Positions 1-11,981 of a DNA stretch of 64,000 bases are shown one piece after another; the first letter of the stretch is position 1; the number at the start of each line of letters is the position of its first letter. Under the pieces are notes generated by a model. The model was not told the origin of the DNA. It saw only the letters and a program-made list of their open reading frames with translations, and made no database searches. The DNA is from Panulirus ornatus. Lineage: Eukaryota; Arthropoda; Malacostraca; Decapoda; Palinuridae. The translations under genes were made by a program, and so were the position numbers. The stretch spans positions 5,195,282 through 5,259,281 of the forward strand of contig NC_092276.1 in NCBI RefSeq assembly GCF_036320965.1. The letters run 5' to 3'.

Positions 1-95
1 GATCGCCACAATCCCAGCATCCCTCCACCCTATGGGACCATGATAATCCCAGCATCCCCCTCCCCTTCGGGACCATGATAATCCCAGCATCCCAC
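1..95. repeat. 35-bp tandem repeat cut by window edge
   Basis: The block gggaccatgataatcccagc recurs 35 bases apart at 34 and 69, with a partial copy before it, giving about 2.7 copies. The array continues off the left edge, so its true size is unknown. Confidence 0.7.
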
Positions 96-678
96 CGTCT
101 CCGCTTGGCGTCCCATCTCCGTGTTAGCTTCCCCTCAACCCTTCACCAGCGGACATTTACATCGCGCCGTCGGTCTGCGTTGTCCCGTGGGAGTCGACGT
201 TTTAGCAAAGCAGACGTCACGCTAATGACCGTGCAAATTGCTATGCAGGGAGGAGGGGCAGGAGGCCTGTAGTGGCTGCACCTGCTGGGGTGTTACCGAA
301 GTCGCCTGACGCGCCCTCCACGACAGCAGGGTAGGAGGAGGAGGAGGAGGAGATGGTTGGTGCCTCTGAGGGAGTGGTCATGCTGCAGGGGCACCATGTG
401 ACACTCAGGGTGAGCTGGTACCCTCTGTATCTCTCTTCCCTTGACTTACTCTGACACTAAGAGACGTGGTTCTTCAAGTAGCGGGACCCGGGGGCGCAGC
501 GTCGGGCAGGGAGAGGCGTCAGGCAGAGACAGGCGGTCATGAGTCACGGCCCACAGGACCTTGGTGGAGGCGTCAAACAGAGGGAGGCGGACATGACCCA
601 CAGTGATGGTAATGGCAGTGTTGGTATGCATGGCGTCTGCCGCATCCATGATTTTAAAGATGTGGACTTTCACGCACG

Positions 679-680
<2 letters not shown>
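96..680. other. No gene recognised
   Basis: This is mixed, moderately GC-rich sequence with a short (GGA)n patch near 331-352. The short open frames have no recognisable domain, and no convincing exon borders were found. Confidence 0.5.
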
Positions 681-745
<65 letters not shown>

Positions 746-752
746 ACACACA

Positions 753-823
<71 letters not shown>
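681..823. repeat. Compound microsatellite (CA)n-(GA)n
   Basis: About 75 bases of (CA)n with one CT interruption pass directly into about 68 bases of (GA)n. Frames through it give His-Thr and Arg-Glu runs, which are not proteins. Confidence 0.98.
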
Positions 824-826
<3 letters not shown>

Positions 827-1317
827 GTAGTGGAGATAAGTCCTGCGTTTAAATAAGTTGCAGCTTAGTCATAAAGAGAAAGGAAGGGTAAATTATTCAT
901 GCATGTGGACGGGATGCTGTGTAGACGTCCACATACACACACACACACACACAAGACGCAGGAGGGAGGGAGGCGACGCTGGCCAGTAGTGAGGGAGATG
1001 CCATGAGTGATGAGACAGATTGCTTTGGGCAGAGGATCATTCCGGCTCAATTAAACGTGAGTAATTTAAGGATCCATTGTAATTTCCCCGAAGGAGGAAA
1101 CTTGACCTCGTTTCTGAATAGTTTATGTCTTCATTCCACCATGTTGTACTCTTATCTTTCACGACCAACTCCTACAGTGACACGCACCTCTGTAACAGCC
1201 TCTCTTAATGCACTCCAGTGTTTCCACACCTCCTATACCACAGGACAGGATGGCATCCTTGAATTTGCTCACTGTAGAAGAGAGAAGAATAGCAGAGACT
1301 TGATAAGTTACGTTGAC
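824..1317. other. No gene recognised; short (CA)n at 934-952
   Basis: This is unique-looking sequence with a short (CA)n run at 934-952. An open frame from 1003 to 1341 (112 codons) matches nothing I know and runs into the SINE-like unit, so it is not called as a gene. Confidence 0.5.
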
Positions 1318-1516
1318 GAGCCTCCGTGGTGGAGAGGTTAGTGTTACTGACCATGAATAACCACTGGCTAGCTCGGGGGACGGCTCCGCGTTGGTTCGAT
1401 TCCTGGGAGTGGCAGTCGGCCTACAACTTACTTAGGTGTTTATCCTCTCTTCGGGGTGATAGATTAATGGGTACCTGGCTCAGGCTGGTGTGTGTGTGTG
1501 TGTGTTTGTGTTTGCG
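1318..1516 (+). mobile_element. tRNA-derived SINE-like element with (TG)n tail
   Basis: An A-box-like block, TGGTGGAGAGG (1327-1337), lies upstream of a perfect B-box-like block, GGTTCGATTCC (1393-1403). These are the two internal RNA polymerase III promoter elements of tRNA genes, at plausible spacing. The body continues for about 85 bases and ends in a (TG)n tail (1487-1515). The tRNA-like part cannot be folded into a clean cloverleaf by eye and the unit carries a tail, so a SINE or tRNA pseudogene is likelier than a working tRNA. The ends are estimates, and no target-site duplication was identified. Confidence 0.65.
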
Positions 1517-1600
1517 TTTGCATACATACAGAGGACTTAAAGTATTGTACATATGTATAAGGTTAAGAGACAAGGAAACATGAGTGTAAACTCTGTCCCC

Positions 1601-1725
<125 letters not shown>

Positions 1726-2190
1726 CAGGTAATGTTATACTGAAACAAGACAGATACACACGACCCACCAGAACGCGACCCTCGAAGCTCAGAAATATTG
1801 ACTGACGGAGTGACACAGGCCAGCACACACGGCCTGGGGAGAGGAGAGAGGAAGGATGAGAGACAGGGTGAGAAACATAGCATGATAGTGTTGGAGAGAC
1901 AAGATGAGAGAGTAGAGACAGACACAGGCAAGGTGTTGTGCGCACACACGCACGCACACACAGCGTAGGTTAGAGGAGGGGGTAGATGGACGATGAAGGT
2001 CGATAGAGGATGAGAGGTAGGGTGACAGAGGAGAGGGGGGAGGGGAGGGGGGAGAATAGGGATGAGAGGAGATCATAAATGGCGGGAGTCCCTTGATAGA
2101 CGAGTCTTTCAACTGTTCCTGGAAAGTTTTATCTGCGGAACTCTCGATGCGTTCCGCTACACACAGGACCAGAGAAGAGAGATGCAGAGC

Positions 2191-2192
<2 letters not shown>
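1726..2192. other. Purine-rich sequence, no gene recognised
   Basis: The stretch 1815-2080 is G/A-rich, with GAGAG and GGGAGG motifs. The complementary frames are Ser/Pro/Leu-rich low-complexity translations. Confidence 0.55.

Positions 2193-2221
<29 letters not shown>
2193..2221. repeat. (CT)n microsatellite
   Basis: About 14 perfect CT units. Confidence 0.97.
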
Positions 2222-2224
<3 letters not shown>

Positions 2225-3154
2225 AGGAAAATGTATTTGTTAGAAATAGATATGTTGTAGTTAAGATGAACTTGTTTATAACTGTTACAGGCGTTTGTGT
2301 GTATAAGAGTTTGTCTAGTCGTCTTCACACAAGTGTATGGTGGACACAAACATCATGTTCTGTATGTGCTGTAGTCGAGGTGATTCCAAATTCCCACAGA
2401 GCGGCACACATCCTTCCCTTTGATCACATGCCTATTGGACTGAACAAGAAGGGGAGCGAGTCCCCAGCCTTGTGGCTCACTGGAGAGGAGCTCTGTCAAC
2501 GGGGGATCCCAAATCCCAAGGCTTTTGGCTCACTCTCACTCGCGTCCCTCTCACTGTGAGTTATCTCACGCCCAAACACTATACTGGGGAGTTCCTCGCA
2601 TGATCACCTGTGAGTTACAAGGAGGAAAACATACTCTTGTAAGATCTGACCTGCCTTGTGGTAGTATGTGGTATATTCTCCCCAGAGGCTCAAACAGAAT
2701 TACTTTAAGACGCCTGAACCATCCCCCCGCTCTTCCTCCTTCAGGAATGAAACTAAAATAAAAAGATCGATGGAAATTATCGTCACAACTGAAGAAGTTC
2801 ATGAGATTATTAGCTTAAAATGTCGTAACTTTACATTGATTTCATTTTGGTGTCTCGGAGTTTTAGCTATGTATATCCTGTAGGTAACTTCTGCGGGTAA
2901 TTACTTCCACTGTATGCCTTTATAAAGTATCAGTTCTTGTGTTTGCCTTGTATGAGTTATCTCGTCTTGTTCTTAGCTTGTAGAAGTAACTAGCTCCAGT
3001 ATAAAGGTTGTAGGGCCGTATACGCAGGCTGTATAAGATCTGAACCTTTATATTCAAGTTATCAGAGAAAGCCATCATCGTAAAAACTTATCTTGTGTAC
3101 TGTTCATTTATTCACTCTTACTTACATTTGTATTGCAAGATGCATTAGTGTCTT
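2222..3154. other. No gene recognised
   Basis: A good acceptor-like tract (ctcttcctccttcag, 2728-2743) is followed by AT-rich sequence without a sustained frame. The stretch 2880-3150 is AT-rich with loosely repeated words such as agttatct and ttgtag. Confidence 0.45.
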
Positions 3155-3632
3155 ATCTTGAGCTGAGTGGAGTTGTTAGATTATTACTAGCTAACTGTAG
3201 TTGTCACATCGTTATCAGCTAGGTGGAGTTGTTATATTGCCACTAGCCAAGTGTAGTTGTCATTTCTTACTAGCTGGGTGGCGTTGGTATATCGTCACTA
3301 GCTGGGTGGCGTTGGTATATCGTCACTAGCTGGGTGGCGTTGTCATATCGTCACTAGCTGGGTGGCGTTAGTACATCGTCACTAGCTAGGTGGCGTTGCT
3401 ATATCGTCACTAGCTGGGTGGCGTTGTCATATCGTTACTAGCTTGGTGGCGTTGTCATATCGTCACTAGCTGGGTGGCGTTGTCATATCGTCACTAGCTA
3501 GGTGGCGTTGCTATATCATCACCAGCTAAGCTGGTGTTGTCATATCGTCACTAGCTGGGTGGCGTTGCTGTATCGTCACTAGCTGGGTGGCGTTGCTGTA
3601 TCGTCACTAGCTGGGTGGCGTTAGTACATCCG
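3155..3632. repeat. 28-bp minisatellite, about 17 copies
   Basis: The unit core is cactagctgggtggcgttg followed by ntatatcgt, 28 bases long; successive copies start at 3301, 3329 and so on. Copies on the left (3155-3270) are diverged and the central and right copies are nearly identical, as expected of unequal exchange acting in the array centre. Confidence 0.93.
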
Positions 3633-3769
3633 CGTATTCTTAGGTTTCTTAAAACGTGATTAGGTATGTGAGGTTCAGGATAATATGGACATATCTAGGT
3701 AATATGAGGTGCCTGATTAATATGCTAGATGCGTCTGTATGTGCCACTAGTATGTCACGTGAGCTGATG

Positions 3770-4050
3770 CATGATTGATGTCACTAATGTGTCGATGCAT
3801 GATTAACATGAATAGTGCATTAATGCATGATTATTGTCTGTGGTGCATTAATGCATGATTATTGTCTGTGGTGCATTAATGCATGATTATTGTCTGTGGT
3901 GCATTAATGCATGATTATTGTCTGTGGTGCATTGATGTATGATTATTGTCTGTGGTGCATTGATGCATGATTATTGTCTGTGGTGCATTAATGCATGATT
4001 ATTGTCTGTGGTGCATTGATGTATGAAGATGATAAATGGTGCATTAATTC
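3770..4050. repeat. Second 28-bp minisatellite, about 10 copies
   Basis: The unit gtgcattaatgcatgattat plus tgtctgtg is 28 bases and contains the palindrome ATGCAT. Copies begin at 3844, 3872 and onward. From 4050 to 4330 the words gtgcatgat and gcgttagtgcg recur loosely, so the array seems to decay to the right. Its sequence is unrelated to the 28-bp array just upstream. Confidence 0.92.
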
Positions 4051-4439
4051 ATGAATTAAAGCATGGCTGTGTTGTTAGTCTTCTGATTGCGTTTTATACA
4101 AGATACAAATATTTGTTAGTGCCTGATTAATGTACTGGGTGCGCTAGTGCATGAGCATTGATGGTTAGGAGTGTGTTGGAATATGGTCTCGTGATGCGTG
4201 ATGCGTGCATGATCAATGATGCGGATGTGTTAATCAGTAATGCATGGTGCGTTAGTGCGTGATGAGTGAATGGAAGTTCGTTCGTGCGTGATCAAAGACG
4301 GTTGATGCGTACGGTTAGTGAGCGTGGCCGTTGGATGATGAGGGGTTGCCTTTGTTAGTGTAAGGCCAATTGATGCTGAGTACGTTCCTGTATCGTTAAT
4401 CAACGCGTCGTCCTAATGATGGGATGTTGATTAGCCCCT

Positions 4440-4830
4440 TGTGCACCACGGTACACGATCTTTGAGTTCGACGGTACGATCTCTGAGTACGATGCACTGC
4501 CGTTAACCACGAAGGTCCGACTACTGAGCACGACTATACGTTCCATGAGTACGACGGTACGATCCTTAAGCGGTACAGTCTTTGAGCGCGAATGTACGAT
4601 TTTTAAGTACAATGATACGACCCAGGCTTCGATACCAAAGGGTCGCACCGTCATGCTCTGAAGAGTCATAACCTCGTGCTCATTGATCGTACCGTCGTGC
4701 TCAGTGATCGTACCGTCGTGCTCAATGATCGTACCGTCGTGCTCAATGATCGTACCGTTGTGCTCAATGATCGTACCGTCGTGCTCAGTGATCGTACCGT
4801 CGCGCTTAAGTATCGTAGCGCCGTGCTGAA
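4440..4830. repeat. 21-bp minisatellite in two opposed blocks
   Basis: The right block (about 4645-4825) repeats gatcgtaccgtcgtgctcaa plus one base every 21 bases. The left block (about 4440-4625) carries the reverse-complement unit, gagtacgacggtacgatc, with more divergence. The blocks meet near 4620-4648, where acgaccc and gggtcgc flank a short loop. The period is a multiple of three, so frames read as a heptapeptide such as DRTVVLN, but no gene context supports a protein. Related units occur near 25.4, 27.1 and 33.1 kb. Confidence 0.9.
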
Positions 4831-5991
<1,161 letters not shown>

Positions 5992-6723
5992 TGTCTGGTC
6001 GGGCCCGGCAAACCTGTGAAAAATCGACCGATGTCGTACACTCGCAGCAAGAAATGCGTGCGTGGTGGTCCTTAACGAGTGTATTATGAAAGGGTTTTAC
6101 GATGTATCGCATTCACCTACCCCCTGCTACGTACCTTTCACACCAGCACAGGGCCACCCGTCACCCTCCTGTATCGATGCATTGTGCTCACTGTAAGCTC
6201 TTTGCTTGCTTCCACTTACCCCCCGTCATGTGCTCTTCGTTCACACTATCATCATACACACGAATTTGTGTACTGACCTGGATTCACTGTATGAGACGAT
6301 ACTGTATAAGCATAACACAGGAGCCGGGGATGGGGCAGCTTGTACACAATACCTCGGCCCAGCTTCATCTGCAGGAACAATTCCACTGATTAGCCTGAAA
6401 CATATACCATGTGTATAACATACAACCTTGATACACCCCTGCCAGGCCGTAAACATACACCATGCAAGCGCGTGTACCCTTTGGATAGCCCTGTTAGGCC
6501 CTAAACATATACCAACGAGCATGTATCCCTGAGGTAACCCTATACATAAGCCTTAACCATATACCATGGAACCATTTAACCCTGGCGTTTCCATTATGTC
6601 CTGGATATAGCGAGTATGTGGCATAATCATCAGATAGTGATGCCATGATCATGTGTGCACTGTTTACTGATTAGCCAAGATAATCTTGCATTACATTGGG
6701 AAATGTTTGAATCCCTCTCAGTT
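5992..6723. other. No gene recognised; weak repeats 6390-6570
   Basis: Words such as accatg, cataacatac and gtaaccctatacataag recur loosely between 6390 and 6570, suggesting an old decayed tandem array. Open frames are short and unrecognised. Confidence 0.4.
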
Positions 6724-6773
<50 letters not shown>

Positions 6774-6798
6774 GTTAGTAGTAGTAGTAGTAAAAGTA
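6724..6798. repeat. Compound (ATT)n-(TAG)n microsatellite
   Basis: About 48 bases of (TTA)n are followed by six or so TAG units. Confidence 0.96.
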
Positions 6799-7036
6799 GT
6801 TATAGCAGTAGGTTTACAATGCAGTAATTGCTGGACTTTTAAAGATCATTATTTAATGATCTCTTAAATTATTCTGTATTACCTGTGTTCTGTTTCCTGG
6901 TAACAGCAGATGGATTTATCTTTGGAAAGTAATGATACTTCGAGCCATATCTTGCCGACAGATTTGTTGGTGCTCTGCCTCATCATTGTTATTGCAGGTA
7001 ATTACGGCTGCGTGAATCAATATACAAAGAGATTTG
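6799..7036. other. No gene recognised
   Basis: AT-rich unique-looking sequence leading into the truncated LINE 3' end. Confidence 0.4.
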
Positions 7037-7270
7037 GAGTGAATTGGAACGATGTGGTATAGTGGGGTCGACGTGCTGTCAATGGACTGAGCTAGGGCTT
7101 GTGAAGCATCCTAGATAAACCACGGAAAGTTCTGTAGAGCCTGGATGTGGATAGTGAGCTATGGTTTCTGTGCATGAGAGCTAGAGAATGGATGTGAGCG
7201 GATGAGGCCATTCTTCATCTGTTCCTGGCGCTAACGCGAGAAACAGTGATAAAGTATGGAGGGAAAAAGC

Positions 7271-7273
<3 letters not shown>
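7037..7273 (+). mobile_element. 5'-truncated LINE 3' end
   Basis: The sequence aligns by eye to the end of the reverse transcriptase reading frame and 3' UTR at 38.86 kb: gagtgaattggaacgatgtgg matches 38866-38885, and cgtgctgtcaatggactga matches the region just after the stop at 38.9 kb. It continues through a block (cctggatgtggatagtgagc) that is present near 39.3 kb and absent from the 38.9 kb copy. It ends at a diverged form of the terminal block ending in gataaagtat. Only the last few codons of the protein remain, with a premature TAG. It was probably inserted as a short 5'-truncated copy. Confidence 0.85.

Positions 7274-7359
<86 letters not shown>
7274..7359. repeat. (TA)n microsatellite at LINE tail
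   Basis: About 43 uninterrupted TA units follow a short A-rich spacer after the LINE 3' end. This position suggests the run began as the element's tail. Confidence 0.97.
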
Positions 7360-7362
<3 letters not shown>

Positions 7363-7722
7363 CTCTACCCAACAGAGACAACATTGACAAAACGTGTACA
7401 CTGCATGATGCCCTGAAAAACAGTAAGCTACACATTCAGATGGATCACTTCACCAGATATACACCCATCTGAAACAACACTCCCTAGGTATGCACGAGTT
7501 ACGTTTTTTTCTCGGCGTCCTGGATACCAACCATCTCAGTAACATGATAAACACTGATTCATCACGTCACAAGACACCCTTACGACCACGATGCAGCTTC
7601 CATACTGAAAACAGTGTATGCTTCTTAGTTGTCCTACACTCACCACATACAGACACACACCTAACATCACCACACTTACTTATTTACCTCCTTACGAATC
7701 CCTTCAGTCTTTATGTGGCTCC

Positions 7723-7758
<36 letters not shown>

Positions 7759-8079
7759 GTCAGCGGGTACAATGACAGGCCAAATGATCCATTTATATTG
7801 GTAGCGCTGCCTACATACAAGCCGTGCAGACAAAATATGAGGGAGGAGGGATAACAGTGGTAACCCACCCTCTCCCATCCACCCAAACCCCCTTACCCCC
7901 TTCCATCTACCCGGTTCCCTCTCCCCCGTCACTTGCCAGCTACAGGGGGTTCGAACAATGGCACAGTCCACGCTGGAGAATCATTGGCGCGGAGGGTAAG
8001 AAGAGCGCTGTTCCACCGTCGTTTTATGGGAATTTTCGCTTAATTTAGCGGGTGTGTTTGGGCCCTAGAAGGGGAAGGG
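7360..8079. other. No gene recognised; (GT)n at 7727-7757
   Basis: Contains a 31-base (GT)n run. Frames around it translate the repeat and have no recognisable domain. Confidence 0.45.
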
Positions 8080-8320
8080 ATTGTGCGGGAAGCTATAGGG
8101 AAGGCCAGGGATTGTGGGGAAGGGGTAGGGAGGGGTAGGGACCGTGAAAGAAAGGGAAGAGAGGTGCAGGGGTTGTAGGGAAAAGAGTAGGGAGGGTTGA
8201 GGTTTGTGGAGTTGGGGTAGGGAAGGGTAGAGACTGTAGAGGGAAAGGAAAGGGAGGTGTAGGGAAAGGGATATGGGAGGGTTAAAGATTGTATGGGAAG
8301 GTGTGGGTAATGTAGGCATG
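8080..8320. repeat. Degenerate G-rich repeat
   Basis: The motif GGGAAGGGNTNG, or close variants, recurs irregularly. G runs of three or more are frequent enough to make G-quadruplexes possible. There is no clean period. Confidence 0.55.
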
Positions 8321-8416
8321 ACTAGATGGCCGAGCTGGCTGGCTTGGCTGGTCTAGCAGCGGTTAAGATTGCGTCTGATTTGGCTGACAACAATGAGAGA
8401 CATATCTGCTGAGGCT

Positions 8417-8577
8417 CCCCCACCACCACCAGCTCTACCACCACCACCACCACCACCACCACCACCACCACCACCACCACCATCACCACCATCACCACCA
8501 CCACCACCATCACCACCACTACTACCACCACCTCCATGACTTTTGTATTATTATTATTATTATTGTTATTATTATTG
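8417..8577. repeat. (CCA)n and (ATT)n microsatellites
   Basis: About 115 bases of (CCA)n with ATC interruptions, then about 28 bases of (ATT)n from 8549. Confidence 0.96.
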
Positions 8578-8860
8578 CCGCAGGAACGGCGAATTCATTG
8601 TGCACTCCTACCCACACTACGGACCACAGCGCACAAGTGGATACAGACTACAAAAACGTCTGGATCTGGGCCTCAAAGATTGACTTACATGTGTGATAAG
8701 TGAATGGTTTAAAAAGACTCGAGGCAATAATCAGAATGAGCTGTGTAACAAGTTATGTATTAAGTGACCAGCTCAGAAACGGGTGATATTACCAGTCAAC
8801 TGTTAACAGTTAGTAAAGTTGGGAAACTCCAAGTTGAACCGGTAACAGAGAGCAAAACTA

Positions 8861-8862
<2 letters not shown>
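8578..8862. other. No gene recognised
   Basis: Unique-looking sequence between two microsatellites, with no supported exon. Confidence 0.4.

Positions 8863-8935
<73 letters not shown>
8863..8935. repeat. (AT)n microsatellite
   Basis: About 36 perfect AT units. Confidence 0.98.
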
Positions 8936-8938
<3 letters not shown>

Positions 8939-9617
8939 TGACGGTGGAGGGATCAGCTTACACTCATTTTATTTTGTCGCAGAGTGCAATTTTTTTTTTG
9001 TTCAAGTTCTTCCTACGTGACTGCCTTAAGATTAGTATCAGGTAGAGCCAGGGAATAATGAAGGCCATTCTTTGAGTCACAAACTCTCGCTAACTCGTCA
9101 GTGTTGTTATGCATTCTGAGCCCAATACAGGAGAGAACCCATAAAGAGACTGCCCCTAGCTCCATCATGTGTTACTGCAGTTAGTAAGGAAAGAATCTCT
9201 TACAATTAGTGTATCATTCTTGGAGAGGCTGACACGTTCTTGAGCAATGAGAACACGAAACAGTTCAGGTTGGAGTGTTGCTGCCAGATTGATCTAGTCT
9301 TCCTGTTTTACATGGGAACAGTTGTCTTGTGTTACAACAACAATACAACCAGTAGGAATAGTGTTTTCGTATATACTCGTCTGTGCACTAAATTGTGAGA
9401 GATTCTGTTCGGTGGTGATGGCGTCAGTATGACTAAGGGTGTCATATTTGGCAGTCAACCTCAGCTTGGCTCTGATCTGAGCAAAGGCTTTGGGGAAAGG
9501 AGGGAATCATGATGTCAGAAGGGTTAATTTCCCATGGGGCAGTATAGTGCTGCTGCTGCTGTCTCACATGGTAAAGTTTATGAATACCATACATTCTGAG
9601 GCCAACACCAGTTGTAG
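8936..9617. other. No gene recognised; minus-strand frame of interest
   Basis: On the minus strand, 9442-9600 reads a non-repetitive peptide that includes APWEINPSDIMIPSFPQSLC, more protein-like than its neighbours. The frame closes at 9442, and I could not tie it to a family or to splice sites. Confidence 0.3.
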
Positions 9618-9673
9618 TGACACGTGTAGACGCACGTCTTCTGTGTGACACGTGTAGACGCACGTCTTCTGTG
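9618..9673. repeat. 28-bp direct duplication
   Basis: Two copies of tgacacgtgtagacgcacgt plus cttctgtg start at 9618 and 9646 and are identical. Each contains the palindrome CACGTG. Confidence 0.95.
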
Positions 9674-9935
9674 TGCCTAGAAAGCCTGGATGGCTTTTGT
9701 AGACAGATTGCGATAGTACTTTAAGCATCCGGGTCCTAAGAGGAAAGTTATTCTCATATTTTCTGTTTGTGGTATTAGGGAGACTCAATTTTTCCCTTAT
9801 ATTTTGAGTCTCTCTTAAGGTTGGGTAGCCATATTTATTCTCATAGTTTTCTTATGTATTTTCCAAGCCTTTCTAATCTTGTACAGTCCACTAGAGGTAG
9901 CAGTGTGTGGTCCATTATGCAACTAAATCTTTCCA

Positions 9936-9992
9936 CCACCACCACCACCACCACCTCCACCACGAGCGCCACCATTGCCACCACCACAGGTG
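9936..9992. repeat. (ACC)n microsatellite, interrupted
   Basis: Imperfect ACC units around 9936-9992 give poly-Thr in one frame. Confidence 0.85.
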
Positions 9993-10769
9993 CCAGCATG
10001 ACCACAATTGCCTCAGAGCACCAGGATCCAGTATGTGAGCCATGTGGCCAACACGACACATAACTCCCACAGTCTCACACTCGCTGGTCCTTCAAACATC
10101 TCTCACATTGTCCTGCTGACGCTTCTTCATCAGCAGGGTTATCACCATCTCCACAACACATCACCACCATCATTATCAGTACACTTCCATCACTGTCATC
10201 TCCCTCAAAAACACCCCATTTCTCCTTCCCTCTCCCATACCTCTAACATTTTCCTAACCTCCTTCATTACTCCTAACCACCCTTACATGCTCTTGCAACA
10301 CCTTACGCAGTCCCATGATCAAACCTCACCTGTACTCTTCACTATCCTTCTCATTGTCCTTTTTGCATCACAAAGTCCTTCCTATCCCCTGAGGTCCCTC
10401 TCATCACCTCTTCCATACCCACTCATTACCAATCACACACCTTTGATAACCTGATCATTCTCATAAACACTTATATATCTCTCTCATAACCCGTCGCCTA
10501 CCTCCTTACTACCCCCTCACGAACCTCCCGTCACTCCTAACATGCGCCCTCATTTCCCCCTCACATACCTCTTAACCACTCACACACCCATCTGAATTAC
10601 CACGGCAACTAAAACTTTAAGCCATAAAACCGTACTCATTAGAAGGTAGACGCGAGGGATGCATCATAATAAAAGAACATTTGGTAATTCCCAGTCCTTA
10701 ACTTGTACATGAGGATAACTCCTTGTTAGAGTGATACACTGGCTAGATAGAATATGCAAATTAGATTAA
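9993..10769. other. C/T/A-rich sequence, no gene recognised
   Basis: The stretch 10060-10570 is pyrimidine-rich and G-poor, with ctcatcac-type words. The 148-codon open frame at 10008-10454 reflects this G-poverty and shows no domain. Confidence 0.5.
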
Positions 10770-10920
10770 GTGAAGAGCAGAGAGACTGTGAGAAACATTA
10801 GGGTAGGTAACATAAACGTCAGGGCCCACGTCTGTCCTACCCACCACTGGGAGATGTAAGGAGCTTTGCTGGAAGCTTGGGCGTAGGCTGAACGGTGGGG
10901 AGATAAAGCCTCAGGATCCA
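10770..10920 (+). mobile_element. Decayed CR1/L2-like LINE 3' end (copy 1)
   Basis: The sequence gaagagcagagagactgtga and cataaacgtcagggcccacg matches, with many changes, the segments at 13.40-13.50 kb and 27.81-27.90 kb. The matching frame starts I-N-V-R-A, as in the C-terminal tail of CR1/L2-type reverse transcriptases (usually V-R-G-P-R-L-F-N), then breaks on a stop. This is a fragment only. Confidence 0.5.
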
Positions 10921-11628
10921 CCGTAAGGTAAGGGAAGGCAGGGGGAAAGTAAGGGAAGGGAAGGGAAAGGAAAGGAAAGTAAACTAAGGTAGACTTACCT
11001 GTTATTTTACTTCTTATTACCTGGCTGACCATCACTTACCACGTCACATTCCATCACCTGCGGCCATCCCTATCCCTTCATCCCCCTGGGGGGAGGGCCG
11101 GGTGATGGGTGATGGGATCAGCCAGCCCGGGTGACGTGGGTCACACACTAATACCCGCTTGATCACGAATCGATGGTGTGGTGATGGCTGGCCCTTCCAG
11201 CGGCTCACCCGAGACCCTGTATGTCTACCGTAACGGCCCAGTCCAGGCCCAGAATGGAACACAAAACCGTCATTTTATTAAAGATATTGGCTGTTAACGC
11301 GCACCATGTACGGGGGAGGGGAAGGTATATGGCATACGCTGGTGGGAGGAAGGGACCTGTGTATAGGGGGGAGTTGGAGGGAGGACTCTGGGTGGAGGAT
11401 GGAGGAAGCGAAGCTGTGTGTGATGGAGGGAGGGCCGTGTGTGTTGGAGATAGAGGGAGGGAGGGAGGGAGGGAGAGCAGTTCGTGAGTGGGGGTGGAGG
11501 GGGAAGAGATCGTAGTTGTCATGGCGCAGCCAGTGTTTGGATGATGCATGTTTGTGTGAGTGAGTGGGTGAGCGCTTCAGGGCTGAGGGTCCTGTGTTTT
11601 GTGAGAAAGTGAGACAATGAGAGAAAAG
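10921..11628. other. No gene recognised; G-rich minisatellite-like block 11340-11510
   Basis: The stretch 10925-10982 is (GGAAA)-rich. The stretch 11300-11510 is G-rich, with (GGGA)n at 11453-11475. The stretch 11040-11260 is GC-rich with the words gatgggtgatgggat, but no exon was supported. Confidence 0.45.
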
Positions 11629-11674
11629 CATGTGTGTGTGTGTGTGTGTGTTTTTTCAAATATAAATAAGTCTA

Positions 11675-11771
<97 letters not shown>
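11629..11771. repeat. (TG)n and long (CT)n microsatellites
   Basis: A (TG)n run at 11629-11651 is followed after 26 bases by about 47 perfect CT units (11677-11771). Confidence 0.98.
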
Positions 11772-11773
<2 letters not shown>

Positions 11774-11981
11774 CACACAAAACCTTAAAGTGTCACCCAC
11801 ACATCTTACAAATAACCTCTCGCTTCCTCCGGTTTAAAATTTCACATTTGTAAAAGTGATGCACAATCGATTTTGCGATATTGGTGATTTCGTTACATGT
11901 TTGGCTCTCCAAGACGACTTGAATGTTGAAATGGAGATGTATGTTAAATGTTGGCTAACGTTGTATTTCTTATTGTTTCAG

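Noticed and set aside
539..856. His-Thr/Arg-Glu, Ile-Tyr, Cys-Val and Ser-Leu repeat proteins here and at many other sites
   Set aside because: They are direct translations of (CA)n, (GA)n, (TA)n, (GT)n and (CT)n runs.
3155..4050. CRISPR-like array of 28-bp repeats
   Set aside because: The repeats are directly abutting with no unique spacers, there are no cas genes, and the genome is animal. They are minisatellites.
8325..8400. tRNA-like A-box (TGGCCGAGCTGG) suggesting a second SINE
   Set aside because: No B-box was found in the following 100 bases and no cloverleaf is apparent.
10008..10454. 148-codon plus-strand frame
   Set aside because: C/T/A-rich low-complexity sequence with few G, hence few stops. 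No domain recognised.
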